Of a stretch of DNA of 64,000 bases, positions 31,698 through 41,450 are shown piece after piece (position 1 is the first letter of the stretch; each line of letters starts with the position of its first letter). The translations under genes were made by a program, and so were the position numbers. Source of the DNA: Pseudomonas putida (GTDB lineage: Bacteria; Pseudomonadota; Gammaproteobacteria; Pseudomonadales; Pseudomonadaceae); contig NZ_JANHLC010000001.1 in NCBI RefSeq assembly GCF_028682395.1, positions 124,001 to 188,000 of the forward strand. The letters are read 5' to 3'. A model generated the notes under the pieces. The model worked only from the letters and a program-made list of their open reading frames with translations, made no database searches and had not been told where the DNA came from.

Positions 31698-33371
31698 TCA
31701 GTCCTCGCGATAGCGACGCAGCTTCAGCTGCTTACCGGCAACACGCGTGTCCTTGAGCTTGGCCAGCAAACGCTCCAAGCCTTCTTCCGGCAGTTCTACC
31801 AGGCTGAAGCTGTCGCGTACCTGGATGCGACCGATCGCTTCACGTGCCAGGCCACCCTCGTTGAGGATTGCGCCCAGCAGGTTCTTGGCAGCGATACCAT
31901 CACGCGCACCCAGCGCGGTACGGCAACGTGCACGGCCTTCGGCCAGCGGGATCGGCGCACGACGCTCGCGGTCGCCACGATCCGGACGGTCACCCGAACG
32001 CTCAGGACGATCACCACGTGGCGCGCTGTTCGGCACCAATGGACGCTCGCGCTCGATGGCCGCCAGGGTCAGGGCCTGACCATTGGTGGCTTTGCGCAGC
32101 AGAGCGGCGGCCAGGGCGCGTGGCGTGCAACCGATATCGGCAGTCAGACGGTCCAGCAGCTCGCCATGGCTCGATTCGGCATCGGCAACCAGTGGCGCCA
32201 AGCTGTTGGTCAGTTTCTTGATGCGCGCATCGAGAACGGCCTGGGCATCCGGCAGGCGGACTTCAGCCACTTTCTGACCAGTCACACGCTCGATCACCTG
32301 CAGCATACGACGCTCACGCGGCGTTACCAGCAGCAGTGCACGACCTTCGCGACCTGCACGACCAGTACGGCCGATACGGTGAACGTAGGATTCCGGGTCG
32401 TACGGCATGTCCACGTTGAATACGTGAGTGATGCGCGGTACGTCCAGACCACGGGCAGCAACGTCGGTCGCGACCACGATGTCCAGGCGGCCATCCTTGA
32501 GGGAGTCGATCACGCGCTCGCGCTGGTTCTGGGCGATGTCACCGTTCAGCGCAGCCGCTTTGTAGCCTTTGGCTTCAAGGGCGCTGGCCAGGTCCAGGGT
32601 CGCTTGCTTGGTACGGACGAACATGATCAGCGCGTCGAAGTCTTCGACTTCCAGCAGGCTCAGCACCGCCGAGGTCTTCTGGTCCGCATGCACCAGCAGG
32701 TGAGCCTGCTCAATCGCGGTCACGGTCTGGGTCTTGCTCTGGATCTTGACGTGTTTCGGGTCTTTCAGGTGACGCTCGGCGATCGCCCGGATCGACTGCG
32801 GCAGGGTCGCCGAGAACAGTACGGTCTGGCGGGTTTCCGGCATGGCCTTGAAGATCACTTCAAGGTCATCCATGAAGCCCAGCTTGAGCATTTCGTCCGC
32901 TTCGTCGAGAACCAGGTGGTTCACGGTCGCCAGGACTTTTTCGTCGCGACGCAGGTGGTCGCACAGACGACCCGGAGTGGCGACAACGATCTGTGCGCCA
33001 TTACGGATAGCTTTCAATTGTGGGCCCATCGGCGCGCCGCCGTAGACAGCCACAACAGTTACGCCCGGCATTTGCTTGGCATAGGTTTCGAAAGCGGTTG
33101 CAACTTGTAACGCCAACTCGCGAGTTGGGGTCAGGATCAGAGCTTGCGGCTCGCGCTTGGACGGATCGATGCGGTGCAGAATCGGCAGGGCGAACGCAGC
33201 GGTTTTACCCGTACCGGTTTGCGCCTGACCAATCATGTCATGACCGGCAAGGATGATCGGGATTGACTGCTGCTGAATGGCCGAAGGCTCTTCATAGCCG
33301 GTAGCGACTACTGCAGCGACAATATTGGGATGAAGTTCAAGAGCGGCGAAGCCGCCGATTTCCTGGGTCAT
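31698..33371 (-). CDS. deaD: DEAD-box ATP-dependent RNA helicase (DeaD/CsdA-like)
   Basis: A 557-residue RNA helicase with Walker A AQTGTGKT, the DEAD motif VLDEADEML, SAT, and HRIGRTGR in the second RecA domain. A C-terminal DbpA-type RNA-binding domain follows, separated by an arginine/aspartate-rich linker near residues 455-480. This layout matches CsdA/DeaD proteins of cold adaptation and ribosome assembly. The start ATG at 33369-33371 gives MTQEIGGF. A long untranslated region precedes it. Confidence 0.94.
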   Translation of the reverse strand: MTQEIGGFAALELHPNIVAAVVATGYEEPSAIQQQSIPIILAGHDMIGQAQTGTGKTAAFALPILHRIDPSKREPQALILTPTRELALQVATAFETYAKQMPGVTVVAVYGGAPMGPQLKAIRNGAQIVVATPGRLCDHLRRDEKVLATVNHLVLDEADEMLKLGFMDDLEVIFKAMPETRQTVLFSATLPQSIRAIAERHLKDPKHVKIQSKTQTVTAIEQAHLLVHADQKTSAVLSLLEVEDFDALIMFVRTKQATLDLASALEAKGYKAAALNGDIAQNQRERVIDSLKDGRLDIVVATDVAARGLDVPRITHVFNVDMPYDPESYVHRIGRTGRAGREGRALLLVTPRERRMLQVIERVTGQKVAEVRLPDAQAVLDARIKKLTNSLAPLVADAESSHGELLDRLTADIGCTPRALAAALLRKATNGQALTLAAIERERPLVPNSAPRGDRPERSGDRPDRGDRERRAPIPLAEGRARCRTALGARDGIAAKNLLGAILNEGGLAREAIGRIQVRDSFSLVELPEEGLERLLAKLKDTRVAGKQLKLRRYRED

Positions 33372-33830
33372 GGGTCTGCCTCTAAGTGCATCCGCAAAGA
33401 CCCATGCTCCAAAGCTGCGCATGCCGTGTAAGACTCAAGAGTCGCCCTGGCAGCTTTGTCGGCGGGGATTTGCGAAAACGATTAAATGAATGGATCGTCA
33501 AGGATAGCCCGCGAAACGGGCAAGCAGCCGAAGCTGACTTCGGGGAATTGCATCTACCTAAACGTGGCCCGGTGAAAGGCCGGCGCGCACTATACCGGAA
33601 ATAGCCAAAAAAGGGAGATTTATTTAACAGAATAAATCGCTACGCCCCTCATTGTTGCGGGCTTTGCACCGTCTCAGCGCACCTCGGAGGGGGCAAAGTA
33701 CCGGCGCCACGAGGGCTGGCGCTTAAACGTTTCACTGTTCACGAGCGCAACCTACAAGACAGCCGGTCATTTCACGCCGAGCACAATCTCCGGCAATCAT
33801 CGCGAAAAGCCGTAAAAGCGCCCCCGTCAC
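33372..33830. other. intergenic region upstream of deaD-like helicase
   Basis: 459 bases between two minus-strand genes. No credible gene is present. Cold-shock helicases often have long 5' leaders, so much of this may be transcribed leader of the helicase gene; that is an inference. Confidence 0.4.
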
Positions 33831-34586
33831 TCACGTGGCCGGGCGAATATCGCTGATCAACGACTGCAGCGAATAGCCCAGCCGTGGCGCCAGGGCCTGC
33901 GCCCTTTCCGCCAGCGCCTGATGATCCAGCGTCTGCTCCAGGTCCGCCGGCACAATCAGGATCACATTGCCCTCTTTCACCGGCAGCTCCCAGTAGTGAC
34001 GGTGATACAAACCGCGCAACAGGGCGGCGCCCAACGGCTTGCCATCATCCGTGGCCCACTGGTTGATCACCAGCCAGCCGCCGGGATTCAGACGTTTCTG
34101 ACAGTTTTCCAGAAAGGTCCAGGCCAGGTGACCCGCTCCCGGGCCAAGGTCGGTATAGAGATCGACAAAGATCAGGTCCGCAGGCTCGGCGCTATCGAGC
34201 AGTTCCAGGGCATCGCCAACCCGGATATAGAGCCGGGGATCATCGTCCAGTCCCAGGTATTCAATCGCCAAGCGCGGTACGTCCGGACGCAGCTCGATGG
34301 CTTCGACATCTTCGAGTGGCAGGAACTTCAGGCAGGCCTGGGTCAGGGTTCCCGCGCCCAGCCCGAGAAACAGCGCCGTCTCCGGCGCCTCATGGCACAA
34401 CGCACCGATCAGCATTGCTCGGGTGTAGTCGTACTCCAGCCAACTGGGGTCGGCCGTGAAGACGCAGCTCTGCTCGATGGCATCACCGAACTCCAGGAAG
34501 CGATAGTCGTCCACTTCCAACACCCGGATCATGCCGAAGTCGTCATGCACTTCGGCGAGCAGCCGCTCGACGCGCTCCTCGGTCAT
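33831..34586 (-). CDS. spermidine-synthase-like methyltransferase-fold protein
   Basis: A 251-residue protein with the SpeE-like Rossmann fold: glycine-rich LFLGLGAGTLTQ near residue 85, acidic end of the next strand in EAIELRPDV, and LIFVDLYTD further on. The polyamine-synthase gatekeeper residues are not obvious and it lacks an N-terminal beta domain of full length, so its activity may differ from spermidine synthesis. ATG at 34584-34586 follows AAGGAGA. Confidence 0.82.
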   Translation of the reverse strand: MTEERVERLLAEVHDDFGMIRVLEVDDYRFLEFGDAIEQSCVFTADPSWLEYDYTRAMLIGALCHEAPETALFLGLGAGTLTQACLKFLPLEDVEAIELRPDVPRLAIEYLGLDDDPRLYIRVGDALELLDSAEPADLIFVDLYTDLGPGAGHLAWTFLENCQKRLNPGGWLVINQWATDDGKPLGAALLRGLYHRHYWELPVKEGNVILIVPADLEQTLDHQALAERAQALAPRLGYSLQSLISDIRPAT

Positions 34587-34714
34587 TTCATCTCCTTGCC
34601 GCAGTCGCCCGCCAGGGGGCACAAAAGGGCTAATTGTCAGCCAGGCTGGCGGAGCAGGTCACGCACTAATTACTGCTAACATAGCGCTCCGCCCGTAAAA
34701 CACTAGAGTCCGTG

Positions 34715-36061
34715 ATGAGCCAACCCTGGAGCCCCGACAGCTGGCGCGCCCTGCCGATCCAGCAGCAACCGCACTACCCCGATGCCGCCCATTTGCTGCG
34801 CGTCGAGCAAAGCCTGGCCAGCTATCCGCCGCTGGTATTCGCCGGCGAAGCCCGGGAACTGCGCCGCCAGTTTGCCGAAGTCACCCAGGGTCGCGCCTTC
34901 CTGCTCCAGGGCGGCGATTGCGCGGAAAGCTTCGCCGAGTTCTCGGCCGCGAAAATCCGCGACACCTTCAAGGTGCTGCTGCAGATGGCCATTGTCATGA
35001 CGTTTGCCGCCGGCTGCCCGGTGGTAAAAGTGGGGCGCATGGCTGGCCAGTTCGCCAAGCCGCGCTCGGCCAATGACGAAACCATCGACGGCATCACCCT
35101 GCCGGCCTATCGCGGCGATATCGTCAATGGCATTGGCTTCGATGAAAAGAGCCGCGTGCCAGACCCGGAGCGCCTGCTCCAGTCCTACCACCAGGCCACT
35201 GCCACGCTGAACCTGCTGCGCGCCTTCGCCCAGGGCGGCTTTGCCGACCTGCACCAGGTGCACAAATGGAACCTGGACTTTATCGCCAACTCCGCCCTGG
35301 CCGAAAAATACAGCCAACTGGCCGACCGCATCGACGAAACCCTGGCGTTCATGCGCGCCTGCGGCATGGACAGCTCGCCACAACTGCGCGAAACCAGTTT
35401 CTTCACCGCCCACGAAGCCCTGCTGCTCAACTACGAGGAAGCCTTCGTACGGCGCGATAGCCTGACCAACGATTACTATGACTGCTCCGCGCACATGCTC
35501 TGGATCGGCGACCGTACCCGCCAACTCGACGGCGCGCACGTCGAATTCCTGCGCGGGGTGCACAATCCGATCGGGGTCAAGGTCGGCCCGAGCATGAAGA
35601 CCGAGGAGCTGATTCGCCTGATCGACACGCTCAACCCGGACAACGATCCGGGCCGCCTCAACCTGATCGTGCGCATGGGCGCGAACAAGGTCGGCGACCA
35701 TCTGCCGGGGCTGATCCGCGCGGTGGAAAGCGAAGGCAAGCAGGTGCTCTGGAGCAGCGATCCGATGCACGGCAACACCATCAAGGCCAGCAGCGGCTAC
35801 AAGACCCGGGATTTCGCCCAGATCCTGACCGAGGTCAAACAGTTCTTCCAGGTCCACCAGGCCGAAGGCAGTTATGCCGGCGGCATCCATATCGAAATGA
35901 CCGGCCAGAACGTGACCGAATGCATTGGCGGCGCACGACCGATTACCGAGGATGGGCTGTCGGACCGCTACCACACCCACTGCGATCCGCGCATGAATGC
36001 CGACCAGTCCCTGGAGCTGGCCTTCCTGATTGCCGAGACCTTGAAGCAGGTCAAACGCTAG
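34715..36061 (+). CDS. class II DAHP synthase (3-deoxy-7-phosphoheptulonate synthase)
   Basis: The first step of the shikimate pathway, joining phosphoenolpyruvate and erythrose-4-phosphate. The 448-residue plant-like class II form is recognised by [11 protein letters not shown] near residue 67, [14 protein letters not shown] near 105, GVKVGPSMK and WSSDPMHGN. The ATG at 34715 is used; a GTG sits just before it. In pseudomonads this class accompanies the feedback-regulated AroG-type enzymes. Confidence 0.95.
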   Translation: MSQPWSPDSWRALPIQQQPHYPDAAHLLRVEQSLASYPPLVFAGEARELRRQFAEVTQGRAFLLQGGDCAESFAEFSAAKIRDTFKVLLQMAIVMTFAAGCPVVKVGRMAGQFAKPRSANDETIDGITLPAYRGDIVNGIGFDEKSRVPDPERLLQSYHQATATLNLLRAFAQGGFADLHQVHKWNLDFIANSALAEKYSQLADRIDETLAFMRACGMDSSPQLRETSFFTAHEALLLNYEEAFVRRDSLTNDYYDCSAHMLWIGDRTRQLDGAHVEFLRGVHNPIGVKVGPSMKTEELIRLIDTLNPDNDPGRLNLIVRMGANKVGDHLPGLIRAVESEGKQVLWSSDPMHGNTIKASSGYKTRDFAQILTEVKQFFQVHQAEGSYAGGIHIEMTGQNVTECIGGARPITEDGLSDRYHTHCDPRMNADQSLELAFLIAETLKQVKR

Positions 36062-36074
36062 CGCCGCTTCCCAC

Positions 36075-36096
36075 AGGAGCGAGGCTGCTCGCTCCT
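36075..36096. repeat. REP-like hairpin after DAHP synthase
   Basis: A perfect 9-bp inverted repeat AGGAGCGAG / CTCGCTCCT with a four-base loop, typical of the small intergenic palindromes scattered through fluorescent Pseudomonas genomes. There is no T-run, so I do not call it a terminator. Confidence 0.6.
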
Positions 36097-36116
36097 ATGC
36101 AGGCTCAGGGCCCGGG

Positions 36117-36872
36117 TCAGACCTTGAAGGCCAGCATCACCGCGCACAGCGCCAGAAAGCCACAGAACAACCCACGCAGAAGTTTCTCCGGCATTGCGTA
36201 GGCCAACTTCACTCCCCAACTGATACTCAGCAAACCACCGACTGCCAGGGCCGCCCCCATCCGCCAGTCCACCTGGCCATGCACGCCGTAGGTCACCAGC
36301 GTTACCGTGGTGCTGGGCGCCGCCAGGGCCAGGGACAAGCCCTGGGCCACTACCTGACTGGTGCCGAATACGCTGGTCAGTAGCGGCGTGGCGACCACCG
36401 CCCCACCGACGCCAAACACGCCGCCCATGGTCCCCGACGCCGCCCCCAAAACGCCCAGCCAAGGCCAGGCGTAGCGCATCTCGCCACTGGCCTTGGGGCT
36501 GGCCATAAACATCCGCAGCAGATTGTAGCCACCCAGTGCGAGCAGAAAGACGACAAACCCCAGCCGCATGCTTTGTGCATCCACCCCGACCGCCCAGATC
36601 GAGCCCAGCCAGGCAAAGCAAAAGCCCATGGACGCCAACGGCAGCGCGTGGCGCAACTCGATCCGCGTCCGCTGGTGATAACGCCACAGCGCCAGCAGCA
36701 CATTGGGGACCACCATAACCAGTGCCGTCCCTTGGGCCAGTTGCTGGTCCAGGCCGAACAAGAGCCCCAGCACCGGAATGGCAATCAGCCCGCCACCGAT
36801 GCCAAACAGCCCGCCCAGCGTCCCCAGCGCCGCCCCAAGCAGCCCATACATCACCAAATCGATCACAGTCAT
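36117..36872 (-). CDS. TSUP-family (TauE/SafE) anion exporter
   Basis: A 251-residue inner-membrane protein with about eight helices and the two family repeats, each opening with a glycine-rich turn (GGLFGIGGGLIAIP at residues 20-33 and GGVFGVGGAVVATP near 155-170). TauE/SafE transporters move sulfite, sulfoacetate or related organosulfur anions. It is divergent from a LysR regulator with 99 bases between, which probably controls it. Confidence 0.92.
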   Translation of the reverse strand: MTVIDLVMYGLLGAALGTLGGLFGIGGGLIAIPVLGLLFGLDQQLAQGTALVMVVPNVLLALWRYHQRTRIELRHALPLASMGFCFAWLGSIWAVGVDAQSMRLGFVVFLLALGGYNLLRMFMASPKASGEMRYAWPWLGVLGAASGTMGGVFGVGGAVVATPLLTSVFGTSQVVAQGLSLALAAPSTTVTLVTYGVHGQVDWRMGAALAVGGLLSISWGVKLAYAMPEKLLRGLFCGFLALCAVMLAFKV

Positions 36873-36971
36873 TCCCCCAGCAGAGCGCTACATGCTATCG
36901 AGTCCAGGCTAGCGCGGAAACGCACAGCCGCGCACAATGGCTGTGCCAAACTCGCATAGCCGGTCATTTCC

Positions 36972-37928
36972 ATGAACCCCAATACCCTCACCGAACAGTT
37001 GGGCCTGTTTCTCGACGTACTGGAAACCGGCAGCTTTTCGGCGGCATCCCGACGCCACCCACTGACCCCTTCGGCCGTGGCACGGCGCATAGACAGCCTG
37101 GAAAGTGCCGTCGGCAGCCGCCTGGTGATCCGCAGCACCCATGCGGTGCGAGCCACTGCGGCGGGCCTGGCCTTTGCCGAGCGCGCCCGCCGCATCGTCG
37201 CCGAACTGCGCCTGGCCAGGGCCGAAGCCGTCTCGCTGAGTAATGCGCCGGAAGGCCTGATTCGCGTCGATGCGCCCGCCCCGTTCGGGCGTCGCCATCT
37301 GGCACCGGCAATCGCCGACTTCCTGGTCGTCTACCCGGGGCTGGATGTGCAACTGCATCTGATCGACAGCTTCGTCGACATGCACGGCAGCAGCCTGGGC
37401 AAGGTCGACCTGGTCCTGCGCGCCGGCCCCCTGGCCGACACGCGCCTGGTCGCCACCCCCCTGGCCCATATGGTGCGGATCGCCTGCGCCAGCCCGCAGT
37501 ACCTGCAGCAACACGGCGTACCCGAGCACCCGACCCAGTTGAGCGAGCACGACGGCCTCGACTGGGACACCCTGGCGCCGCCCTTCGCCTGGCGCTTCAA
37601 GATTGATGGCCAGATGCAACTGCACCGTCCGCGCCGCATGCGCATGAGCGCTAACAACGCCGAAACCCTGCTGTGCGGGGCGCTGGCCGGCCTGGGCATT
37701 GCCCACCTGCCAACCTGGCTGGCCAGTGAGTACCTGCTGCGCGGTGAATTGCAGCCACTGTTTTGTGAAAGCGGGCTGCCGGAGGCTGAAGCTAGCGGCA
37801 TCTATGCCTTGCGCCTGGAGCACAACACCGACTCGCGCAGCCACTTGCTGCTGGAGTTCCTGAAAAGCCGATTCTGCCCCATTCCACCCTGGGATCTCGC
37901 CCTGCTCAGTGATCTGAACTGGCACTGA
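36972..37928 (+). CDS. LysR-family transcriptional regulator
   Basis: A 318-residue regulator with an N-terminal winged helix (VLETGSFSAASRRHPLTPSA) and a LysR substrate-binding domain from about residue 90. It is placed in the CrgA-like branch by IRVDAPAPFGRRHLAP. It is divergent from the TauE/SafE exporter gene and is probably its regulator. The inducer is unknown. Confidence 0.93.
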   Translation: MNPNTLTEQLGLFLDVLETGSFSAASRRHPLTPSAVARRIDSLESAVGSRLVIRSTHAVRATAAGLAFAERARRIVAELRLARAEAVSLSNAPEGLIRVDAPAPFGRRHLAPAIADFLVVYPGLDVQLHLIDSFVDMHGSSLGKVDLVLRAGPLADTRLVATPLAHMVRIACASPQYLQQHGVPEHPTQLSEHDGLDWDTLAPPFAWRFKIDGQMQLHRPRRMRMSANNAETLLCGALAGLGIAHLPTWLASEYLLRGELQPLFCESGLPEAEASGIYALRLEHNTDSRSHLLLEFLKSRFCPIPPWDLALLSDLNWH

Positions 37929-37998
37929 GCCACAGCTTTATCTGGCGCATTAAAGGCTCGCCCGCTAAATTCATCGCAGCCACGACATAGGTTTCACC

Positions 37999-38454
37999 AT
38001 GAAAAGTGCTTCCCCGGACACCTGCGACGCCCTGCTCCTCGACAACCAAGTGTGCTTTGCCCTGCATTCCACCTCGCTGTTGATGACCAAAATCTATAAA
38101 CCCCTGCTACAAGCCCTCGGCCTGACCTATCCGCAGTACCTGGCCATGCTGGTGCTCTGGGAAAAAGATGGGCTGACGGTAGGCGAGATCAGCAACCGCT
38201 TGCTGACCGATCCCGGCTCTCTGACGCCACTGCTCAAGCGCCTGGAAGCCGAAGGCCTGCTGAGCCGGACCCGCAGCACCGAAGATGAGCGCGTGGTCAT
38301 CGTCACCCTGACGGACAAAGGCCGTGTGCTACGCGACCAGGCCACGGACATTCCGCAATGCATCCACAGCAGCAGCGGCCGTTCCGTGGAGCAACTGCGC
38401 ACGCTGCAGAACGAACTGTTGGCGCTACGCAACAACCTGCAAAACAGCCTTTGA
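37999..38454 (+). CDS. ohrR: OhrR organic-hydroperoxide-sensing repressor
   Basis: A 151-residue MarR-family repressor with reactive Cys19 (QVCFALHSTS), the family segment LGLTYPQYLAMLVLWE and the wing region [15 protein letters not shown]. It is followed 186 bases later by its expected target ohr. It resembles the gpx-linked OhrR at 25909-26370 closely enough to be a paralogue. Confidence 0.94.
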   Translation: MKSASPDTCDALLLDNQVCFALHSTSLLMTKIYKPLLQALGLTYPQYLAMLVLWEKDGLTVGEISNRLLTDPGSLTPLLKRLEAEGLLSRTRSTEDERVVIVTLTDKGRVLRDQATDIPQCIHSSSGRSVEQLRTLQNELLALRNNLQNSL

Positions 38455-38554
38455 CAGACCGAGCGACGTCGCGGTACCGCGGCGTCGAGGCCTGCAGACC
38501 CTAGACTTGCCCCCCATCACGCGCGCACGGCGAAACGCTGCCGACGAAAATTTA

Positions 38555-38625
38555 TCTTGCGCACAATATATTTGCGCTATAAATTAACCACTCAATTGAT
38601 TAGCGCGCAAACTATTTGCGGACAA
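38555..38625. promoter_or_regulatory. likely OhrR operator region ahead of ohr
   Basis: An AT-rich stretch with repeated TTGCGC (38557-38562 and 38572-38577), an inverted GCGCAA (38605-38610) and a CAATTG palindrome between them at 38593-38598. The arrangement TTGCGCTA ... TAGCGCGCAA is a loose inverted repeat in the ohr promoter position. Confidence 0.5.
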
Positions 38626-38640
38626 ATAAGGAAAGCCATC

Positions 38641-39060
38641 ATGCAAACGCTCTATACCGCCGTCGCCACCGCCACCGGAGGCCGTGATGGCCGCGCGATC
38701 TCCAGCGACACCATCCTCGACGTCAAACTCAGCACCCCCAAAGAGCTGGGCGGTGCCGGTGACCAGGCCACCAACCCGGAACAACTGTTCGCCGCCGGCT
38801 ACGCTGCCTGCTTTATCGGTGCCCTGAAATTCGTCGCCAACCAAGGCAAACAACCTATCCCCAACGACGCCTCGATCACTGCCCATGTAGGCATTGGGCA
38901 GATTCCGGGCGGGTTCGGCCTGGACATCGACCTGCATATCAACCTGCCCGGCCTGGAGCTGGCAGCCGCCCAAGCCCTGGTCGAAGCCGCGCACCAGGTA
39001 TGCCCTTACTCCAACGCCACCCGCGGCAATGTCGATGTGCGCCTGCATGTGACCGTCTGA
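38641..39060 (+). CDS. ohr: organic hydroperoxide resistance protein Ohr
   Basis: A 139-residue OsmC/Ohr-family thiol peroxidase that reduces fatty-acid and other organic hydroperoxides with lipoylated proteins as reductant. The catalytic pair is Cys57 (YAACFIG) and Cys121 (QVCPYSNAT), and the catalytic Arg is in the N-terminal GGRDGRA. It has its own promoter downstream of ohrR and a strong terminator. Confidence 0.96.
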   Translation: MQTLYTAVATATGGRDGRAISSDTILDVKLSTPKELGGAGDQATNPEQLFAAGYAACFIGALKFVANQGKQPIPNDASITAHVGIGQIPGGFGLDIDLHINLPGLELAAAQALVEAAHQVCPYSNATRGNVDVRLHVTV

Positions 39061-39099
39061 TACGCGCCATCGCTGGAACGCCCACCCAATAGCGCCCAC

Positions 39100-39131
39100 A
39101 AAAAAGCCCGACTCAAAGGTCGGGCTTTTTT
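39100..39131. terminator. bidirectional terminator between ohr and efp
   Basis: A stem of A-run plus GCCCGAC (to 39112) with GTCGGGC plus T-run (39119-39131) and a 6-base loop. Confidence 0.94.
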
Positions 39132-39153
39132 GTGGAAGCGGTAAAAGCAGCGC

Positions 39154-39723
39154 TTATTTAGCACGGCCTTTGTAGGAACCGCCTTCACGAGTATCGATCT
39201 CGATCATGTCACCGATTTCGATGAAATCAGCAACCGACAGCTCGGTACCGTTTTTCAATTTGGCAGGCTTCATGACCTTGCCGGAGGTGTCGCCACGGGC
39301 GGAACCTTCGGTGTAGTCAACCTGACGCACGATAGTGGTCGGCAGCTCTACGGAAACCAGACGATCTTCGAAGAACACGGCTTCGCAAACGTCGGTCATG
39401 CCTTCTTCAACAAATGGCAGAACGCTTTCGATGTCTTCGGCGTTCAGCTCGTACATGGTGTAGTCAGTGGTATCCATGAACGTGTAGGTGTCGCCGCTGA
39501 TGAAGGACAGGGTCGCTTCTTTACGGTCGAGGATTACGTCATCCAGCTTGTCGTCGGCGCTGTAAACGGTTTCGGTCTTGTAACCAGTCAACAGGTTCTT
39601 CAGCTTGGTCTTCATGATTGCGCTGTTACGACCGGACTTGGTGAACTCAGCTTTCTGAACCAGCCAAGGGTCGTTGTCGATACGGATCACGGTACCGGGT
39701 TTCAGTTCTTTACCAGTTTTCAT
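39154..39723 (-). CDS. efp: elongation factor P (rhamnosylated type)
   Basis: A 189-residue three-domain translation factor that rescues ribosomes stalled at consecutive prolines. The tip of domain I reads TKSGRNSA with arginine at position 32, the residue that EarP rhamnosylates in Pseudomonas, instead of the lysine used by EpmA/EpmB organisms. earP lies immediately upstream on the same strand. No epmA/epmB is present in the window. Confidence 0.97.
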   Translation of the reverse strand: MKTGKELKPGTVIRIDNDPWLVQKAEFTKSGRNSAIMKTKLKNLLTGYKTETVYSADDKLDDVILDRKEATLSFISGDTYTFMDTTDYTMYELNAEDIESVLPFVEEGMTDVCEAVFFEDRLVSVELPTTIVRQVDYTEGSARGDTSGKVMKPAKLKNGTELSVADFIEIGDMIEIDTREGGSYKGRAK

Positions 39724-39771
39724 TACGAATATCCGAATTTGGATGGAGTTTACAAATCGCTAGGCCGCGTA

Positions 39772-40905
39772 TCATAGCCAATTTCGATAAAACTGTACCA
39801 GCGCCGCTGCAAGATCAGGTCGCGAGGCCTGCTCCAGACACCAGCGTTCAGCGTGCTCGAACCATTCCTGCCAGTGCCGCTCGGCTTCGCGCCAGTGCCC
39901 AGCCATCTCCCCGCCCACATTCCAGGCCCGCCACAACCCTTGCAGCGCCAACCGAGCGTCCGGCGACAGGCCCGCCGTATAGAGGTGCAGAAACGCCTCG
40001 AGTTTATCCAGATGAATATCGTCTTCCTGACGGTAGATATGCCACAGCATCGGCCGGGCCGCCCATTGGGCCCGGACAAAGGAATCCTCGCCGCGCACCG
40101 CGTTGAAGTCACAGCTCCAGAGCAGGCGATCGTAGTCATCCTGCGGGACAAAAGGCAGCACCTGCAGGGTCAGCGCGCCACGCACCTGTACCATTCCCGG
40201 CGTCATCTGCTCCAGGTCCAGCCAGCGCAGTACATCCGCAAGTACCCGCCCCTCAGGCACCAATAGATGGGTAGGTGTTCCCCCTGTCGCCATGGCGTCA
40301 AGCCAACTGGCCAGCCCGGTGTTTTCGTAGGCAAACAAAGAAACCAACCGCGCGTCGGGCGCCGGCACCACGCCCAGGCTGGCGAGAAAAACGCTGCGCG
40401 CCGCGGCATCCGCCTGAAAAGCCTCACGCTGGAGCAGCAAGCCGCCTTCGCGCAGCAAACCGCCCGTACCCGCCTGAAACCCGGGAAAGAAAAAGTATTT
40501 CTGTACGTTTTTATGCTTCAGCGAGGGCAAACCATGACACCCCACCACCCAGTCTTCGGCACTCAGATAGTCGAGATTGAGCCACAGCGGCGCTTGCTCC
40601 CGCGCCGCCATGGCCTCCAGGTAGGCGTCGGGCAACTGGCAGGCGAACGCAGCGATCACCACATCGGCGCTAGCCGTGGGTTGCCATTCGCCCTGCCAGC
40701 GACAGACTTCGACACCCTGCTGCCATTGCCTGGCGGCATCGACCTGGATGGCCGGGCACAGACGCTCAAAGGCACGCAGATCATCAACCCACAAGCGCAC
40801 GGCACATTGATGCTCCGCGACCAATTGTCGGGCCAGGCGCCAGGTCACCCCGATATCGCCGAAGTTATCCACCACGGTACAAAAAATATCCCAGGTCACT
40901 CGCAT
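39772..40905 (-). CDS. earP: EF-P arginine 32 rhamnosyltransferase EarP
   Basis: A GT-B inverting glycosyltransferase that transfers rhamnose from TDP-beta-L-rhamnose to Arg32 of EF-P. The 377-residue protein opens with the EarP signature CTVVDNFGDIGVTWRLAR, containing the catalytic Asp region, and has the nucleotide-binding residues near FVPQDDYDRLLW and RGEDSFVRAQWA. I chose the ATG at 40903-40905 (MRVTWDIF) because it gives the standard N-terminus. It lies 48 bases upstream of efp on the same strand. Confidence 0.96.
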   Translation of the reverse strand: MRVTWDIFCTVVDNFGDIGVTWRLARQLVAEHQCAVRLWVDDLRAFERLCPAIQVDAARQWQQGVEVCRWQGEWQPTASADVVIAAFACQLPDAYLEAMAAREQAPLWLNLDYLSAEDWVVGCHGLPSLKHKNVQKYFFFPGFQAGTGGLLREGGLLLQREAFQADAAARSVFLASLGVVPAPDARLVSLFAYENTGLASWLDAMATGGTPTHLLVPEGRVLADVLRWLDLEQMTPGMVQVRGALTLQVLPFVPQDDYDRLLWSCDFNAVRGEDSFVRAQWAARPMLWHIYRQEDDIHLDKLEAFLHLYTAGLSPDARLALQGLWRAWNVGGEMAGHWREAERHWQEWFEHAERWCLEQASRPDLAAALVQFYRNWL

Positions 40906-41041
40906 TCCGGGCTCTCCAACTAAAAGGCGGCGATTGTCCGCATAAATCATCGCGTACAGAAGGGCTAAGTGGGTTTTTCTGTCGGCACCCCGTGCGACAA
41001 TCGCCGTCAGCCCAACCTAATGAGCCTGCCAGGAGGCCATC

Positions 41042-41437
41042 ATGCCCCATCGCCCAGCACCTCGGCGCCCACACACCATCAACCTCAACCCGTGGCAATT
41101 GATCGCCAGCATCGCGTTGGGGATCTGGCTGGGAGGCCTGGCCCTGTTAATCAGCGCCTGGCTACTGGCAACCCTGGTGTGGCCTCAACCCCTGGCCGTA
41201 ATGGCCAGACACCTGGAGCCAGCACCTGTCGCCACGCCAAAAACGGCCGAACCGAGCAACCCGATGTTCGAGCAATACCAGCAAAACCTGCACAAACAGC
41301 AGCAGCAACAGAACCTCGAACAGGCCCGCAGCAATCCGCGCAACCTGTCCAACCCCCAATGCCAGTTCTGGCTGCAACAGGACCAGACGGCCCCCAGCGA
41401 CAAGAGCCGGGCCAATGTCCTGCAATTGTGCGATTGA
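41042..41437 (+). CDS. hypothetical single-TM protein
   Basis: A 131-residue protein with a basic N-terminus, one membrane helix (IALGIWLGGLALLISAWLLA, about residues 24-48) and a Gln-rich C-terminal region (HKQQQQQN near 83) ending with two cysteines. A clear AGGAGG precedes the ATG at 41042. Its function is unknown. It runs into the GreA-like gene with 13 bases between and is probably cotranscribed with it. Confidence 0.82.
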   Translation: MPHRPAPRRPHTINLNPWQLIASIALGIWLGGLALLISAWLLATLVWPQPLAVMARHLEPAPVATPKTAEPSNPMFEQYQQNLHKQQQQQNLEQARSNPRNLSNPQCQFWLQQDQTAPSDKSRANVLQLCD

Positions 41438-41450
41438 GTAGCCCGCCCCC

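Noticed and set aside
31623..33110. A 495-codon plus-strand open frame
   Set aside because: It is an antisense shadow of the DEAD-box helicase gene; its composition is Gln/Thr/Arg-rich nonsense and the helicase motifs on the other strand are unambiguous.
34703..35980. A 425-codon minus-strand open frame
   Set aside because: Antisense of class II DAHP synthase; no family motif and no Shine-Dalgarno.
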